64,000 bases of DNA from Amycolatopsis sp. EV170708-02-1 (GCF_022479115.1 NZ_CP092497.1:7564001-7628000); one strand, 5' to 3'; shown: positions 43,268 to 53,350, counted from the stretch's first letter. Notes: generated by a model not told the origin, from the letters alone. Numbers and translations: made by a program.

Positions 43268-46200
43268 CAGTTCTCCTCGAAGGTGATCGCGTCGACGTCG
43301 AACAAGCCGCCGGAACCGCCCTTGAACACGAGGAACAACGGGCCGGTGCCGCCGGGGTCGGTGATGGCGGAGGCCGGGATGTCGGCGTAGGTGTCCCAGC
43401 CGCCGGTGTTGGCGACGGTGACCGTCTGGACCAGCGGCCCGTCCACCGCGCCCGAGCGCACCTCGATCGTGCCGCCCGCGCCGCCGGACGAGACCCGGTA
43501 GCCGATGCCGCCGACGCCGACGAGGTTCACCGGGTCGAATTTGATCCAGTCACCGGATTCGATGTGGCCGACGCGTTTTCCCCCGCTCGCGCCGGCGTGC
43601 GCGACGACCTCGATGCCGCTGGACTGGGTGTAGAACTCGGCCTGCTTCAGTTTGGGCTGCAGGATGGATTCCGCCTCGCCGGTGAGCGCGGGCACGCCGT
43701 TTCCGCCGTTGTCGGTGTAGCTGGCGTTGATGACACCGAAGACGTTGGCGTCCGCGCCGTGTCCTTCGTCGGCGGGCGTGGCGATGGTGCCCTCACAGCC
43801 GGTCGCGCGGCTCAGCGGATGTCCGTGGCCCTCGTGGCCGAGGATGTATTCGACGGTCACCTTCGAGCAGTCGATCGGGTTGTCCTCGGCGTCGGTCACC
43901 TCGACCTTGAACGGGACCATGTCGCCGAAGCTGAACACGCTGCCGTTGACCGGCGTCTTCAGCGTCACCACCGGCGCGGTGTTGCCGACGGTGACCACCA
44001 CGCTCGCCGAACCGGTCAGCCCGGTCGAGTCGGTGACCGAGAGCTTCGCCGTGTACTGGCCGTTCGCGGCGTAGGTGTGGGAAACCGGCGTGGCTTCGGT
44101 GGAATCGGTCGTGCCGTTCCCGTCGAAGTCCCAGGCGTAGGTGAGCGCGCCGCCGTCGGGGTCGTTCGTCCCGGCCGGGTCGAACTTGACGGTCAGCGGC
44201 GCCTGGCCGGACGTCTTGTCCGCGGCCACCTGGGCGACCGGCGTCCGGCGGCCCTTGGTGTAGTCGATGCGGTAGACGGCGGATTCCTTGGAGCCGCCGA
44301 AGTAGCCGGTGCCGTAGTCGAGGACGTAGAGCGCGCCGTCCGGGCCGAACTCGAGGTTCATCGGGCGGACGAGGTCCATCGAGTCGAAGAACGGCTTGAT
44401 GGCGCCGCGTTCACCGTTCGGGCCGACGGTGATCTCCTTGATCCAGCCGCGTTCCCATTCGTAGGCGAAGGTCTTGCCGTCGAAGTACTCCGGGAACTTG
44501 GTCTGCGACGGGTTCTTCGCGTCGAACTGGTAGACCGGGCCGCCCATCGGCGATTCGGGACCGGTGCCGAACTCGGGCAGCGAACCGCCGTCGTAGGGGA
44601 TCCACGCCTTCTCGACCGGCGGCAGATCGGTCAGCCCGGTGTTGCGCGGGCTGGTGTTCTTCGGCTTGGCGCAGTCGAAGGCGGCGCCGGACTGCTTGGT
44701 GGCGAAGTCGTAGTCGATGAACGGCTGGTTGTCCCCGACGCAGTACGGCCAGCCGAAGTTGCCGGGCTTCTTGATCAGGTTGAACTCGACCGTTCCGCCG
44801 GGGCCGCGTTTCGGGTCGGCCGCGCCTGCGTCGGGACCGTAGTCGGCCAGGTGGATCCAGCCGGTCTTGCGGTCGACGGCGAACCGGAACGGGTTGCGGA
44901 AGCCCATCGCGTAGATCTCGGGCTTGGTCTTGGCCGTGCCCCGCGGGAACAGGTTGCCCTGGGGGATCGTGTACTTGCCGCCCGCGCCGACCTTGATCCG
45001 CAGCACCTTGCCGCGCAGATCGTTGGTGTTGGCCGAGGTGCGCTGCGCGTCGTAGACCGGGTTGCGGTCGGCGCGCTCGTCGATCGGGGTGAAGCCGTCG
45101 GAGGCGAACGGGTTGGAATCGTCCCCTGTGGACAGATAGAGGTTGCCCTTGGCGTCGAAGTCGATCTCGCCGCCGGCGTGGCAGCAGATCCCGCGTTCGG
45201 CCGGGACCTGGAGGATCTTCTGCTCGCTCGCGAGGTCGAGTTTGTTGTCGGTGCCCAGTTTGAACCGCGAAAGCTGGTTGTAGCCCTTGAACGGCGCGAA
45301 GTCCGCGGGGGTGCCGTTCTCCGGCGCGTCACCGGCCGGGGTGTTCAGCTTGGGCGCGTAGTACAGGTAGACCCAGCGGTTCTTGGCGAAGTCCGGGTCG
45401 ATGGCGACACCCTGGAGGCCGTCCTCGTCGTGGTTGTAGACGGGGATCTGCCCGGCCAGCGACGTCGTCGCCGACGAACTGGTGTACCAGACGCGGCCGT
45501 CGCGCGAGGTGTGCAGGACGTCGCGGTTGGGCAGCACGGAAAGCGCGATCGGCTCGCCGGTCTTCTCCTCGCCCTTGGCCAGGGTGATCTGGTCGAAGTC
45601 CGCGTCGACCGGGTCTTCCTGTGTCTTGGCGCAGCCCGCCTCGCTCAGCTTGGTGGCGTACTTGATGCCGCCCGCCAGATGCTTGAGGAAGGCCGGTTCG
45701 GCGTAGGAGGCCTTGGTGTGCCCGCCGCCGGTGTACCAGGAGCGGCCGCCGGAATTCTCGTGGCACCAGGCGATCGGGTGGTCGCCCATCGCGCCGTCGC
45801 CGGGCTGGTAGCTCTTCTCGTCGAGGCTCGCGAGCACATGGACGTTGCTGCGCGGGTTCTCGCGGTAGTTGTACCACTCGTCGGTGCGCGGCCAGGTCTC
45901 CGGAAGATCCACAGTGGACACGTGCTCGTGGTCTTCGACCCTGACGTTCGCCTGCTGGATCTGCGGGTGGGACTTGAAGTACGCCCCGACCAGCTCCCCG
46001 TACCAGGGCCAGTCGTATTCGGTGTCGGAGGCGGCGTGCACGCCGACGTACCCGCCGCCTCCCTTCACGTACCGCTCGAACGCAGCCTGCTGCTCCGCGT
46101 TCAGCACGTCACCGGTGGTGGAAAGCCAGACCACCGCGTTGAACCGCTTGAGGTTCGCGTCGGTGAAGGCCGCCGCGTCCTCGGTGGCCTCCACCGCGAA

Positions 46201-46395
46201 ATGGTTCTGCGCCCCCAAATCCTTGATCGCCTTGATGCCGTCGGGGATCGAATCGTGCCGGAAGCCCGCGGTCTTGGAGAACACGAGCACCGTGGCCGCT
46301 TCGTGCGCCGATGCGGTCTGCATCGGTAGCGCGACGCCTGTCAGAGCCGTGACCATGGATGTGACGAGCACACCCAATCGTCGTTTCAAAGACAT
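43267..46395 (-). CDS. Secreted ThuA / sugar dehydrogenase / PKD / CBM6-like fusion protein
   Basis: 1042 residues with a signal peptide (about 1-30). Order: uninterrupted ThuA domain (about 33-245, [36 protein letters not shown]), glucose/sorbosone dehydrogenase propeller (about 255-695, [37 protein letters not shown]), a PKD domain (about 705-790), an Ig-like segment and a C-terminal CBM6-like carbohydrate-binding domain. It is a paralogue of the larger fusion 6 kb downstream, which differs in its discoidin insert and DUF1080 end. It leads the operon that ends at 34377. The probable job is extracellular sugar or polyol oxidation on a glycan surface. Confidence 0.87.
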   Translation of the reverse strand: MSLKRRLGVLVTSMVTALTGVALPMQTASAHEAATVLVFSKTAGFRHDSIPDGIKAIKDLGAQNHFAVEATEDAAAFTDANLKRFNAVVWLSTTGDVLNAEQQAAFERYVKGGGGYVGVHAASDTEYDWPWYGELVGAYFKSHPQIQQANVRVEDHEHVSTVDLPETWPRTDEWYNYRENPRSNVHVLASLDEKSYQPGDGAMGDHPIAWCHENSGGRSWYTGGGHTKASYAEPAFLKHLAGGIKYATKLSEAGCAKTQEDPVDADFDQITLAKGEEKTGEPIALSVLPNRDVLHTSRDGRVWYTSSSATTSLAGQIPVYNHDEDGLQGVAIDPDFAKNRWVYLYYAPKLNTPAGDAPENGTPADFAPFKGYNQLSRFKLGTDNKLDLASEQKILQVPAERGICCHAGGEIDFDAKGNLYLSTGDDSNPFASDGFTPIDERADRNPVYDAQRTSANTNDLRGKVLRIKVGAGGKYTIPQGNLFPRGTAKTKPEIYAMGFRNPFRFAVDRKTGWIHLADYGPDAGAADPKRGPGGTVEFNLIKKPGNFGWPYCVGDNQPFIDYDFATKQSGAAFDCAKPKNTSPRNTGLTDLPPVEKAWIPYDGGSLPEFGTGPESPMGGPVYQFDAKNPSQTKFPEYFDGKTFAYEWERGWIKEITVGPNGERGAIKPFFDSMDLVRPMNLEFGPDGALYVLDYGTGYFGGSKESAVYRIDYTKGRRTPVAQVAADKTSGQAPLTVKFDPAGTNDPDGGALTYAWDFDGNGTTDSTEATPVSHTYAANGQYTAKLSVTDSTGLTGSASVVVTVGNTAPVVTLKTPVNGSVFSFGDMVPFKVEVTDAEDNPIDCSKVTVEYILGHEGHGHPLSRATGCEGTIATPADEGHGADANVFGVINASYTDNGGNGVPALTGEAESILQPKLKQAEFYTQSSGIEVVAHAGASGGKRVGHIESGDWIKFDPVNLVGVGGIGYRVSSGGAGGTIEVRSGAVDGPLVQTVTVANTGGWDTYADIPASAITDPGGTGPLFLVFKGGSGGLFDVDAITFEEN

Positions 46396-46506
46396 AGCAG
46401 TAGCGATCCTTTCGATGAGCGGCGGCGATCAAGGAAGGAGTTGCGGGTGGAGCGTCCTTTCGGGTGAGGTGGGGACGGATGGTGCGGGCGGGGAGGGGGG
46501 CGCGGT

Positions 46507-46554
46507 GGTCGTGAGTGGTAAGTGCCGTTAGAACGTCACTTACCACTCACGACC
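46507..46554 (-). terminator. Long hairpin terminator, CGTGAGTGG family, copy 2
   Basis: The 18-bp arms GGTCGTGAGTGGTAAGTG and its complement enclose CGTT-AG-AACG. It lies 16 bases after the stop of the phosphodiesterase gene and ends the ebo-like operon. The central GTTAGAAC and CGTGAGTGGYAAG are shared with copy 1. Confidence 0.85.
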
Positions 46555-46570
46555 CCCTGTACCCGACGCC

Positions 46571-47944
46571 CTACTTCAGCCCTTGCAGCGACAACAGCAG
46601 CGGATGGACGTCGGTCGCCCCCACCCGGCCGGACGGCTCGAAGGCCGGGTCCGAACAGAGCAGCACCGGACCGTCCTCGCCTGCATCCGGGAGCCGTCCG
46701 TGTGAGCCGCGCACCCAGCGCGGATCGGTCGGGACGACGTCCATCGCGTACCGGAGCCCGGCGAACTTCTTCGCCAGGTTGAGCCTGGCCCGCGCCTTGG
46801 CGAATTTGTCTTCCGGGTCGAAGAACAGCTCGGCGGGGTCGTAACCGGGTTTGCGGTGGATCTCGACGCCGCGCGCGAAGTCGGGCTTCCGCGCGTCGTC
46901 GAGCCAGTAGTAGTAGGTGAACCACGAGTCCGGCTCGGCGACCGCGACGAGTTCACCCGCGCGTTCGTGGTCGATCCCGTACCGAGCCTGCGCCTCGCGG
47001 TCGAGCACCTCGTCGACGCCGGTGAGCTCGCCGACGATCGCGCGCACCCGCTCCAGATCAGCGGAGTCGCGGACGTAGACGTGCGCGACCTGGTGGTCGG
47101 CGACGGCGAACGCGCGCGACGCCCACGGGTCGAGGTACTCCATCCCCGCCTGGGTGTAGACCTCCAGCAGGCCCTCGCGCCGCAGTGCCCGGTTGATGTC
47201 GACCGGCCGGTGCACGTTGGTGATCCCGTACTCGCTGAGCGCGACCACGGTCGCCCCGGCGTTGCGGGCGTCGTCGAGCAGCGGCGCGAGCGCGTTGTCC
47301 AGTTCCCGTGCGGCCTGCCGGGCCTGCGGCGCGTCGGGGCCGAAGCGCTGCAGGTCGTAGTCGAGATGCGGGACGTAGGTCAGCAGCAGATCCGGCCGCT
47401 TCTCGCGCAGGATCTGCCGCGACGCGCCGATCACCCACTTGCTCGATTTGATCGACGCCGTCGGGCCCCAGTACTGGAAGAGCGGGAACTCCCCCAGCGC
47501 GCCGGTCAGCTGGTCGTGCAGTTCGGGCGGGCGCACGTAGGCGTCCGGTGACTTGCGGCCGTCGGCGTGGTAGATCGGCCGCGGGGTCACCGTGACGTCG
47601 GTGCTCATCCCCATCGCGTACCACCAGCACACGTTCGCCGACGTGTAGCCGGGGTGCGCGGCCCGCGCGGTCTCCCACAGCTTCTCGCCGCCGACGAGCC
47701 GGTTGTGCTGGCGCCACAGGAAGATCTCGCCGAGCTCGCGGAAGTACCAGCCGTTGCCGACGATCCCGTGCTGCGCGGGCATGAGCCCGGTGAGGAACGT
47801 CGACTGCGCGCTGCAGGTGACGGCGGGCAGCACCGTGCCCAGTTCGGCCTGCCAGCCGTCGCGGGCGACGGCGGACAGTTTCGGCATGTCCCGCAACGCC
47901 TTCGGGGTCAGCCCGACGACGTCGATGACGACCAGCGGATTCAT
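46571..47944 (-). CDS. Alkaline-phosphatase-superfamily phosphodiesterase (EboF-like)
   Basis: 457 residues from an ATG overlapping the eboE stop. Metal site VVIDVVGLTP at the N-terminus, the nucleophile region PAVTCSAQSTFLTGLMPAQH (threonine near 43), LLLTYVPHLDYDLQRFG and VALSEYGIT are those of type I nucleotide pyrophosphatase/phosphodiesterases. The position as last gene after eboE corresponds to eboF of the ebo cluster. It may hydrolyse a phosphate ester of the cluster's product; no signal peptide is seen, so it is probably cytoplasmic. Confidence 0.85.
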   Translation of the reverse strand: MNPLVVIDVVGLTPKALRDMPKLSAVARDGWQAELGTVLPAVTCSAQSTFLTGLMPAQHGIVGNGWYFRELGEIFLWRQHNRLVGGEKLWETARAAHPGYTSANVCWWYAMGMSTDVTVTPRPIYHADGRKSPDAYVRPPELHDQLTGALGEFPLFQYWGPTASIKSSKWVIGASRQILREKRPDLLLTYVPHLDYDLQRFGPDAPQARQAARELDNALAPLLDDARNAGATVVALSEYGITNVHRPVDINRALRREGLLEVYTQAGMEYLDPWASRAFAVADHQVAHVYVRDSADLERVRAIVGELTGVDEVLDREAQARYGIDHERAGELVAVAEPDSWFTYYYWLDDARKPDFARGVEIHRKPGYDPAELFFDPEDKFAKARARLNLAKKFAGLRYAMDVVPTDPRWVRGSHGRLPDAGEDGPVLLCSDPAFEPSGRVGATDVHPLLLSLQGLK

Positions 47945-49011
47945 GCGGACGCCCCTTCCTTGACGAGGTTCGCCTGTGCCCATTCGAGTTCCGCGGCGAT
48001 CCCGCCGACGAGGTCGCCCGCGTCCGGGAGCACGCTCCAGGTGTAGGTCTCGACTTCGATATGCGGTTCGCCGGGCAGCCCGGCGGCGACGGTGCGCAGG
48101 ACGTCGGTCGTGGTGGACAACGGCGCGGCCGGGGCCTGGTGAAGCGGCATGTGGAAATGCACCCGCCACGGCCCTTCCCCCGGCAGGTCGGTCCACGCCT
48201 CGGGCAGGTCGTCGGCCTTGCGCACGAAACCGCCCGAAAACTCGCGGACCTGGTGCAGGTACCGCGGTTCGGCGAACGCCGCCAACGCCTCACGGGCTTC
48301 GGCGGGGTTTTCGACGTGCAGTGCGGCGGAAGCCTGCACCTTCACGATGTCCACATCGGACTCCGCGATCGCCTTGAGCGTCTCCGCCGGGTCGGCGAAC
48401 GACACCGCGAGATGACAGGTGTCCAGGCACAGCCCGACGTGCTCCGGGTCGACGCGGCCGGACAACCAGCCCAGCGCGTCGGCCACGGTGTCGAGCACGC
48501 AGCCGGGTTCGGGTTCGACGGCCAGTTTGATCGGCCGGTCACCGATCGCGCGGACGACCTCGGCGAAAGCCTCGGTGGCGCGGCGGTCGTCCGATTCGGT
48601 CCACGGTTCACGCCAAGCCAACGGCAGCGTCGATATGCTGCCGTAAGAAGCATCATCGGCGAGGAGGTCGGACAGCACGTTCACGCAGTCGATCGTGTAC
48701 GCGACCCGGTCCGGGTGTGTCCACTCAGGACGGTAGACCGCGTGCTTGACGACGTCGTCGTGGAAGCCGCCGTACGGGAAGGCGTTGAGCGTGTACACCG
48801 ACAGCCCGCGGGCGTCGAGTTCGGCACGGAAACGCTTGCGCGCCTCGGTGTCTTCGGCGAGCCCGCGCGCGACCGGCGCGGAAAGCCACAGTCCGACACC
48901 GAGCCGATCGGCGCCCAGCCGTTCACGCACCGGGAGCGCGTACCGCTCCAGCTGCGCGACGATGCCGTCGACGTCTTCGGCGGGATGGACGTTCGTACAG
49001 TAGGAGATCAT
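47941..49011 (-). CDS. eboE: Metabolite traffic protein EboE (TIM barrel)
   Basis: 356 residues from the ATG at 49011 (the open frame upstream belongs to a shadow). It starts MISYCTNVHPAEDVDGI and contains LGVGLWLSAPVARGLAE, YTLNAFPYGGFH and LAVEPEPGCVLD, all typical of EboE, a xylose isomerase-like barrel. The ebo cluster is required for export of the scytonemin monomer to the periplasm in Nostoc punctiforme; the activity of EboE itself is unknown. It is coupled to both neighbours by four-base overlaps. Confidence 0.88.
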   Translation of the reverse strand: MISYCTNVHPAEDVDGIVAQLERYALPVRERLGADRLGVGLWLSAPVARGLAEDTEARKRFRAELDARGLSVYTLNAFPYGGFHDDVVKHAVYRPEWTHPDRVAYTIDCVNVLSDLLADDASYGSISTLPLAWREPWTESDDRRATEAFAEVVRAIGDRPIKLAVEPEPGCVLDTVADALGWLSGRVDPEHVGLCLDTCHLAVSFADPAETLKAIAESDVDIVKVQASAALHVENPAEAREALAAFAEPRYLHQVREFSGGFVRKADDLPEAWTDLPGEGPWRVHFHMPLHQAPAAPLSTTTDVLRTVAAGLPGEPHIEVETYTWSVLPDAGDLVGGIAAELEWAQANLVKEGASA

Positions 49012-49871
49012 TTGCGGGCACCTCGCAGGACCGAGTTGCCCTCGAACGTCACGGCCTCGCCGGTGAACCCGGGCAGCGGGTCGAGCGTGAGCCTGCCGCT
49101 GAGGCCGTAGAAGTCGACCGGGTTCTGCCACAGCACCTTGTCGACGTCGGCCTCGGTGAACCCGCCGTCGAGCATCGCCTGCCCGGTCTTGGCGGTCTTC
49201 AGCGGATCGGACCGGCCCCAGTCGGCGGCCGAGTTGACGATCATCTGGTCCAGCCCGTACTGGCGCAGGATCTCGACCATCCGGTGTTCGTCCATTTTGG
49301 TGTCCGGGTAGATGGAGAAACCCATCCAGGCACCGGAATCCTTGACCAGTTTGACGGTGACCTCGTTGAGGTGGTCGACGACCACGCGCTCCGGCGCGAC
49401 GCCGGCCTCGCGCACGACGTCGAGGGTGCGTTTGGTGCCTTCCAGCTTGTCGCGGTGCGGGGTGTGCACCAGGACGGGGAGGTCGTGCTCCAGCGCCATC
49501 GCCAGCTGCTGGGAGAAGACCTCGTCCTCTTCCTTGGTCATCGAGTCGTAGCCGACCTCGCCGACCGCGACCACGCCGTCCTTCGCCAGGTACCTCGGGA
49601 GCACGTCGAGCACCTCGCGGCAGCGGGGATCGTTGGCCTCCTTGGGGTTCAGCGCGATCGTGCAGTGGTGCCGGATGCCGAACTGCGCGGCGCGGAACCG
49701 TTCCCAGCCGATGAGCGCGTCGAAGTAGTCGGTGTACGAGCCGACGCTGGTGCGCGGCTGCCCCAGCCAAAACGCGGGCTCGACCAGCGCGCGGACACCG
49801 GCCGCGTACATGGCTTCGTAGTCGTCGGTGGTCCGGGAGGACATGTGGATGTGGGGATCGAAGATACGCAC
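49008..49871 (-). CDS. eboB: TatD-family metal-dependent hydrolase (EboB-like)
   Basis: 287 residues from a GTG with GGAGAA upstream. The N-terminal metal site FDPHIHMSSR, the middle VVAVGEVGYD, HTPHRDK and VVVDHLNE are those of the TatD/amidohydrolase barrel. It corresponds to EboB by position and type. It begins in the four bases between it and the EboA-fusion stop and overlaps the eboE start. The substrate is unknown. Confidence 0.87.
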   Translation of the reverse strand: MRIFDPHIHMSSRTTDDYEAMYAAGVRALVEPAFWLGQPRTSVGSYTDYFDALIGWERFRAAQFGIRHHCTIALNPKEANDPRCREVLDVLPRYLAKDGVVAVGEVGYDSMTKEEDEVFSQQLAMALEHDLPVLVHTPHRDKLEGTKRTLDVVREAGVAPERVVVDHLNEVTVKLVKDSGAWMGFSIYPDTKMDEHRMVEILRQYGLDQMIVNSAADWGRSDPLKTAKTGQAMLDGGFTEADVDKVLWQNPVDFYGLSGRLTLDPLPGFTGEAVTFEGNSVLRGARK

Positions 49872-49875
49872 TGGC

Positions 49876-51288
49876 TCAGTTCTCCTTGAGCAATGAGAGG
49901 GCGTCGGCGGGAACGTCACGTCCGGCCGCCCTGCGTTCGTCGGCGAAATCGGCGAGCATCCGCTTCAGCTCGTCGTCCGCGCGGGAAGTGAGGTCCGCGA
50001 CGGCGGCCAGCGGCACACCGACGAAGACGCATTTGAGGACGCCGTGGCGCCACGTGTGGTCGTCCAGGAACCGGGCGAACGCCCCCATGGCGGCGGCGAC
50101 CAGCCTGATGTCGTTGGCGCGCAAGGCGTCTTCGACCAGCTTGATCCCGGCGTCGGTGACTTCGGCACCCGGCGACTCCAGCGTGGAGAGCGCCCGCAGG
50201 ACCCCGCGCCGCTCGGCGTCGTCGCCGTAGCGGTAGAGATCGCGCAGTTCCGCGGCCAGCGCCGCGTCGTCGAGGACTTCGGCCAGCACCGACACGAGCC
50301 GGACCCGCGCCCGGTCGTCGACGGTGCCGTGGACCAGCCCCTGCGGATCGGTGTCCGGGCGCAGCGCCGCACGACCGACCTCGCGGCCGACGGCCGGGAA
50401 GATCGCGCCGATCACCGACGGCTTCTCCCGGATCCGGCGTTCCGCCTTGGCCTGCCACGTCTGCGGCATCGCCGCGGTGAGCGCCTCGAAGGCCCGGCGC
50501 GCGGTGTCCGGCGCGGCGTGGCTGTGCCGGGGCAGTTCGACCGCGGCCAGCCCGGTGTAACCGATCTCCGCCAGCGCGGCCAGCGTCCCCGGCAGATCCA
50601 GATGCCCGTCGCCGAACTCCAGATGCTCGTGGACCCTCGGCAGCATGTCGTCCAGCTGCACGTTCCACAGCAGCGGACCGGCGAGGCGGACGCATTCGGC
50701 CGCGTTCACCGGCTCGACCGCGACGCAGTGCCCGACGTCGAGCGTGACCCCGAACAGGTCCGGTTCGCCGAGTTCCTTGCGCAGGTCCAGGACCTGGCCG
50801 AGATGCTGCACGAGGTGGCCGGGCTCGGGTTCCATCGCCAGCCGCACGTTCAGCCGCGCGGCGTGCTCCAGGACCGCCGCGACCCCTTCCCGCAACCGGG
50901 ACCAGGCGAGGTCGTTGTCCACAGTGGACACACCCGACCAGAACGAAACACAGTCCGCACCGAGGTCCCCGGCGATCCGCAAGGCCCGCGCCAGGAAGTC
51001 GATCCGCAACGCGGGATCGTCCGAAAGCAGCGTCGGCGAATGCTTACGCCACGGGTCGAGCAGGTACCGCGCGCCGGTCTCGATGACGACGCGGTTCAGG
51101 CCGAGCGCCGAGAGCCGCGAGGCCACGTGGTCGACCTGGCGCGCCAGGTCGTCGGCGAACGGGTCGAGGTGGTCGTGGTCCAGCGTCAGCGCCACCCCGG
51201 TGTACCCGAGGTCGGCGATCACCGCGAGCGCGTCGTCGAGGCGGTGGTTGGAGAAGCCGTTGGTGCCGTATCCCAAAGAAAACGTCAT
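49876..51288 (-). CDS. eboA: Sugar isomerase TIM barrel fused to EboA domain
   Basis: 470 residues. Residues 1-280 form a xylose isomerase-like barrel (LGYGTNGFSNHRLDDALAVI, AMEPEPGHLVQH, VTLDVGHCVAVEP). Residues about 300-470 match EboA, a helical domain of unknown function, with the late hallmarks WRHGVLKCVFVGVPLAAV and LADFADERRAAGRDV. In cyanobacterial clusters EboA is a separate protein, so the fusion suggests that the barrel and EboA act together. The start overlaps the eboC stop. Confidence 0.87.
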   Translation of the reverse strand: MTFSLGYGTNGFSNHRLDDALAVIADLGYTGVALTLDHDHLDPFADDLARQVDHVASRLSALGLNRVVIETGARYLLDPWRKHSPTLLSDDPALRIDFLARALRIAGDLGADCVSFWSGVSTVDNDLAWSRLREGVAAVLEHAARLNVRLAMEPEPGHLVQHLGQVLDLRKELGEPDLFGVTLDVGHCVAVEPVNAAECVRLAGPLLWNVQLDDMLPRVHEHLEFGDGHLDLPGTLAALAEIGYTGLAAVELPRHSHAAPDTARRAFEALTAAMPQTWQAKAERRIREKPSVIGAIFPAVGREVGRAALRPDTDPQGLVHGTVDDRARVRLVSVLAEVLDDAALAAELRDLYRYGDDAERRGVLRALSTLESPGAEVTDAGIKLVEDALRANDIRLVAAAMGAFARFLDDHTWRHGVLKCVFVGVPLAAVADLTSRADDELKRMLADFADERRAAGRDVPADALSLLKEN

Positions 51289-52133
51289 GTGGGGCTCACC
51301 TTCCTCGACAGCTTGCGGGCGATCGGCAGCGCGGCCGCGACCAGCGCGGCCCCCAGTACCGAGCCCTTGGCCGTGACCGCCGCCTGCAGCGGGACCATGC
51401 CGTGGATGCCGTTCTTCGTCGCCGACCGCACGGACTTCGCCGACGGGTCGCGGACGGCGTCCGCCTGCGCCCGGCCGACCAGGCCCGCGTAGCCCGAACC
51501 GGCCGCCATCGAGGCCGCGCGATGCCAGCCGCCCCGTGCCGGTCCGGTCAATGCCAACGTTGTCGCCGCGCAGCTGGTGGCCAGCGCCGCCCGGGCGGTC
51601 GCCGGGTTCGCCCCGTGGACCTCCCCTGTCGACAGCGCGGTGACACCGAGCGTGTGGACACCCACCGCAGCCGCGGCAGTGGCCGCCTTCTTCGGGGAGT
51701 CACCGGCGCCCAGCAGGACGTCGAGCGTGCGGCACGCCGCCATCGCCACCGGTCCGGCCGGAGTCGGCTTGAGCACGGTGTCGTAGGCCCACACCGACGC
51801 CGCGAGCGGAACCGCGACGCGCATCGCCCGGCGGCCGCCACCGAGCGCCGCCAGGCCGAGTCCGGCGGCGGTCAGCGCGGCCCCGGTGGTGAGCGCCGCG
51901 CCGGCACTCACCCGCCCGGACGGGATCGGGCGCTCGGGCCGCTCCACGGCGTCGAGCTTCCGGTCCGCCCAGTCGTTGAGGGCCATCCCGGCCCAGTAGA
52001 AGGCGACCGAGGACAGCGGCAGCAGCAGCCGTCGGCCGGTCATCTTGAGCCCCGCCGCGGCGGATCCGGCGACCGTGTCGCCGAGTACCGTCAGCGCCGC
52101 GGGCGCCCGGACGAGTTCCACATAAGCCTTCAC
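51285..52133 (-). CDS. eboC: UbiA-like prenyltransferase (EboC-like, SCO3242 family)
   Basis: 282 residues from a GTG overlapping the synthase stop. Eight hydrophobic segments with the aspartate-rich NDWADRKLDAVERPERPIPSG motif of UbiA enzymes, and a weaker second Asp motif (ANPATARAAL region lacks a clear DxxxD). It would attach a prenyl chain to a polar acceptor in the membrane, possibly a cyclitol given the inositol-phosphate synthase encoded next to it. Confidence 0.87.
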   Translation of the reverse strand: MKAYVELVRAPAALTVLGDTVAGSAAAGLKMTGRRLLLPLSSVAFYWAGMALNDWADRKLDAVERPERPIPSGRVSAGAALTTGAALTAAGLGLAALGGGRRAMRVAVPLAASVWAYDTVLKPTPAGPVAMAACRTLDVLLGAGDSPKKAATAAAAVGVHTLGVTALSTGEVHGANPATARAALATSCAATTLALTGPARGGWHRAASMAAGSGYAGLVGRAQADAVRDPSAKSVRSATKNGIHGMVPLQAAVTAKGSVLGAALVAAALPIARKLSRKVSPT

Positions 52134-53287
52134 AGGGCGGCCGCCCAGGTGACCAGGCGGGCGGTCTGCTCGGCGAAGCGGTGTTCGTCGCTGCCCAGCG
52201 GATCCTTGAAGAAGAAGCCGAGTTCGGTCAGCGCGCCGCTCTGGCCACCGGCGTGCGCCGCGGTGACGAAGCGGGCCAGATCCAGGATCAGCGGCGCCGC
52301 GAGCGCGGAGTCGTAGCCGGTCCAGGTGAACTGCAGGCTCATGCGCGCGCCGAGGAAACCCTCGAACGACACGTGGTCCCACGCGGTCTTGATCTCGCCG
52401 AGATCGGGCACGTTGTCGATGTGCAGCGGCGCGGTGACGTCCTCGCCGAGCAGCGCCGCGAGCCCGCGCGCCTTGGATTCCAGCTTGCTGTTCGCGGTCA
52501 CCGGGTCGGCGAGGGTCTCGCCGTCGCCGCCGCCCAGCAGGTTGGTGCCCGCCCAGGAACGGACCTTCAGCGCCCGCGCGCTGAACATCGGCGCGAGCAC
52601 GGTGCGCAGCAGCGTCTCGCCGGTCTTGCCGTCGCAGCCCGCGTACGGCAGGCCTTCCCGCTCGGCGAGTTTCCGCAGCGCGGGCAGGGTGATCCCGGCG
52701 GACGGCGTGAACTCGACATACGGGCTTCCCGCCTTCAGCGCCGCGTAGGCCGACAGGGAGCTCGACGGGAGCACTGCCCGCGTCGGATCGGCCAAAGCCG
52801 CTTCGAGTGCGTCCAGATCGTCGTGTTCGGGCAGGTGGGGGCACGGGGCCTCGGTGGAGGACACGTTGACCACCACGACCCGCGCGAGGTCGTGCCGGTC
52901 GGCGAAAGCTCGGATGTCCGCCGTGAGCCTTGCGGCCGCGTCCGCCTGGGCACCGGTATGCGTCGCCGGGTGGTAGCCGTCGCGGATCTCGGCGTCCACC
53001 TCGGCCAGCCCGGACCGCACCGCGGAGAACACCGATAGCCCGAAGACACCGGCGTGCGCCAACTGCTCGGCACGCTTCTCGAGCGGGGTGTGCACGATGT
53101 CGTGGCCGCCGAGGACCAGATCGTCCCAGCCCGGCAACGGAACCCCGGCGAACGCGGGCAGCTCGGTGACGCAGCCGCCACCGCCGGCCACCCCCGCGCG
53201 GAGCGCGAGGAGCCCGACCGCCGCGGTAGTGGCGACAGACCCCCTCGCCCCGATCAACCAGATGCCCGTACGCTCGTGAGCAGGCAT
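52130..53287 (-). CDS. ino1: Inositol-3-phosphate synthase
   Basis: 385 residues. NAD loop WLIGARGSVATT (about 10-21), SSSLSAYAALKAGSPYVEFTPS, CDGKTGETLLRT and SWAGTNLLGGGDGE carry the catalytic lysine and sugar-binding residues of the myo-inositol-1-phosphate synthase family. It converts glucose-6-phosphate to 1L-myo-inositol-1(3)-phosphate. It is the first gene of the six-gene ebo-like operon, in the place where a sugar phosphate cyclase (eboD) would be expected. Mycothiol or PI synthesis normally uses a separate housekeeping copy, so this may be a specialised one. Confidence 0.9.
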   Translation of the reverse strand: MPAHERTGIWLIGARGSVATTAAVGLLALRAGVAGGGGCVTELPAFAGVPLPGWDDLVLGGHDIVHTPLEKRAEQLAHAGVFGLSVFSAVRSGLAEVDAEIRDGYHPATHTGAQADAAARLTADIRAFADRHDLARVVVVNVSSTEAPCPHLPEHDDLDALEAALADPTRAVLPSSSLSAYAALKAGSPYVEFTPSAGITLPALRKLAEREGLPYAGCDGKTGETLLRTVLAPMFSARALKVRSWAGTNLLGGGDGETLADPVTANSKLESKARGLAALLGEDVTAPLHIDNVPDLGEIKTAWDHVSFEGFLGARMSLQFTWTGYDSALAAPLILDLARFVTAAHAGGQSGALTELGFFFKDPLGSDEHRFAEQTARLVTWAAAL

Positions 53288-53350
53288 TTCTCCACCTTTC
53301 CAGAACCCGAGAACTCCAACCTCCGATGGTCGGATGTTTCGGATCGAACC

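Noticed and set aside
43564..46329. A 921-codon plus-strand frame opposite the second ThuA/dehydrogenase gene
   Set aside because: Same reasons: no domain, biased composition and a well-supported gene on the other strand.
46571..53287. A classical natural-product biosynthetic gene cluster
   Set aside because: No PKS, NRPS, terpene cyclase or tailoring genes are present; the UbiA gene and neighbours fit the ebo pattern instead.
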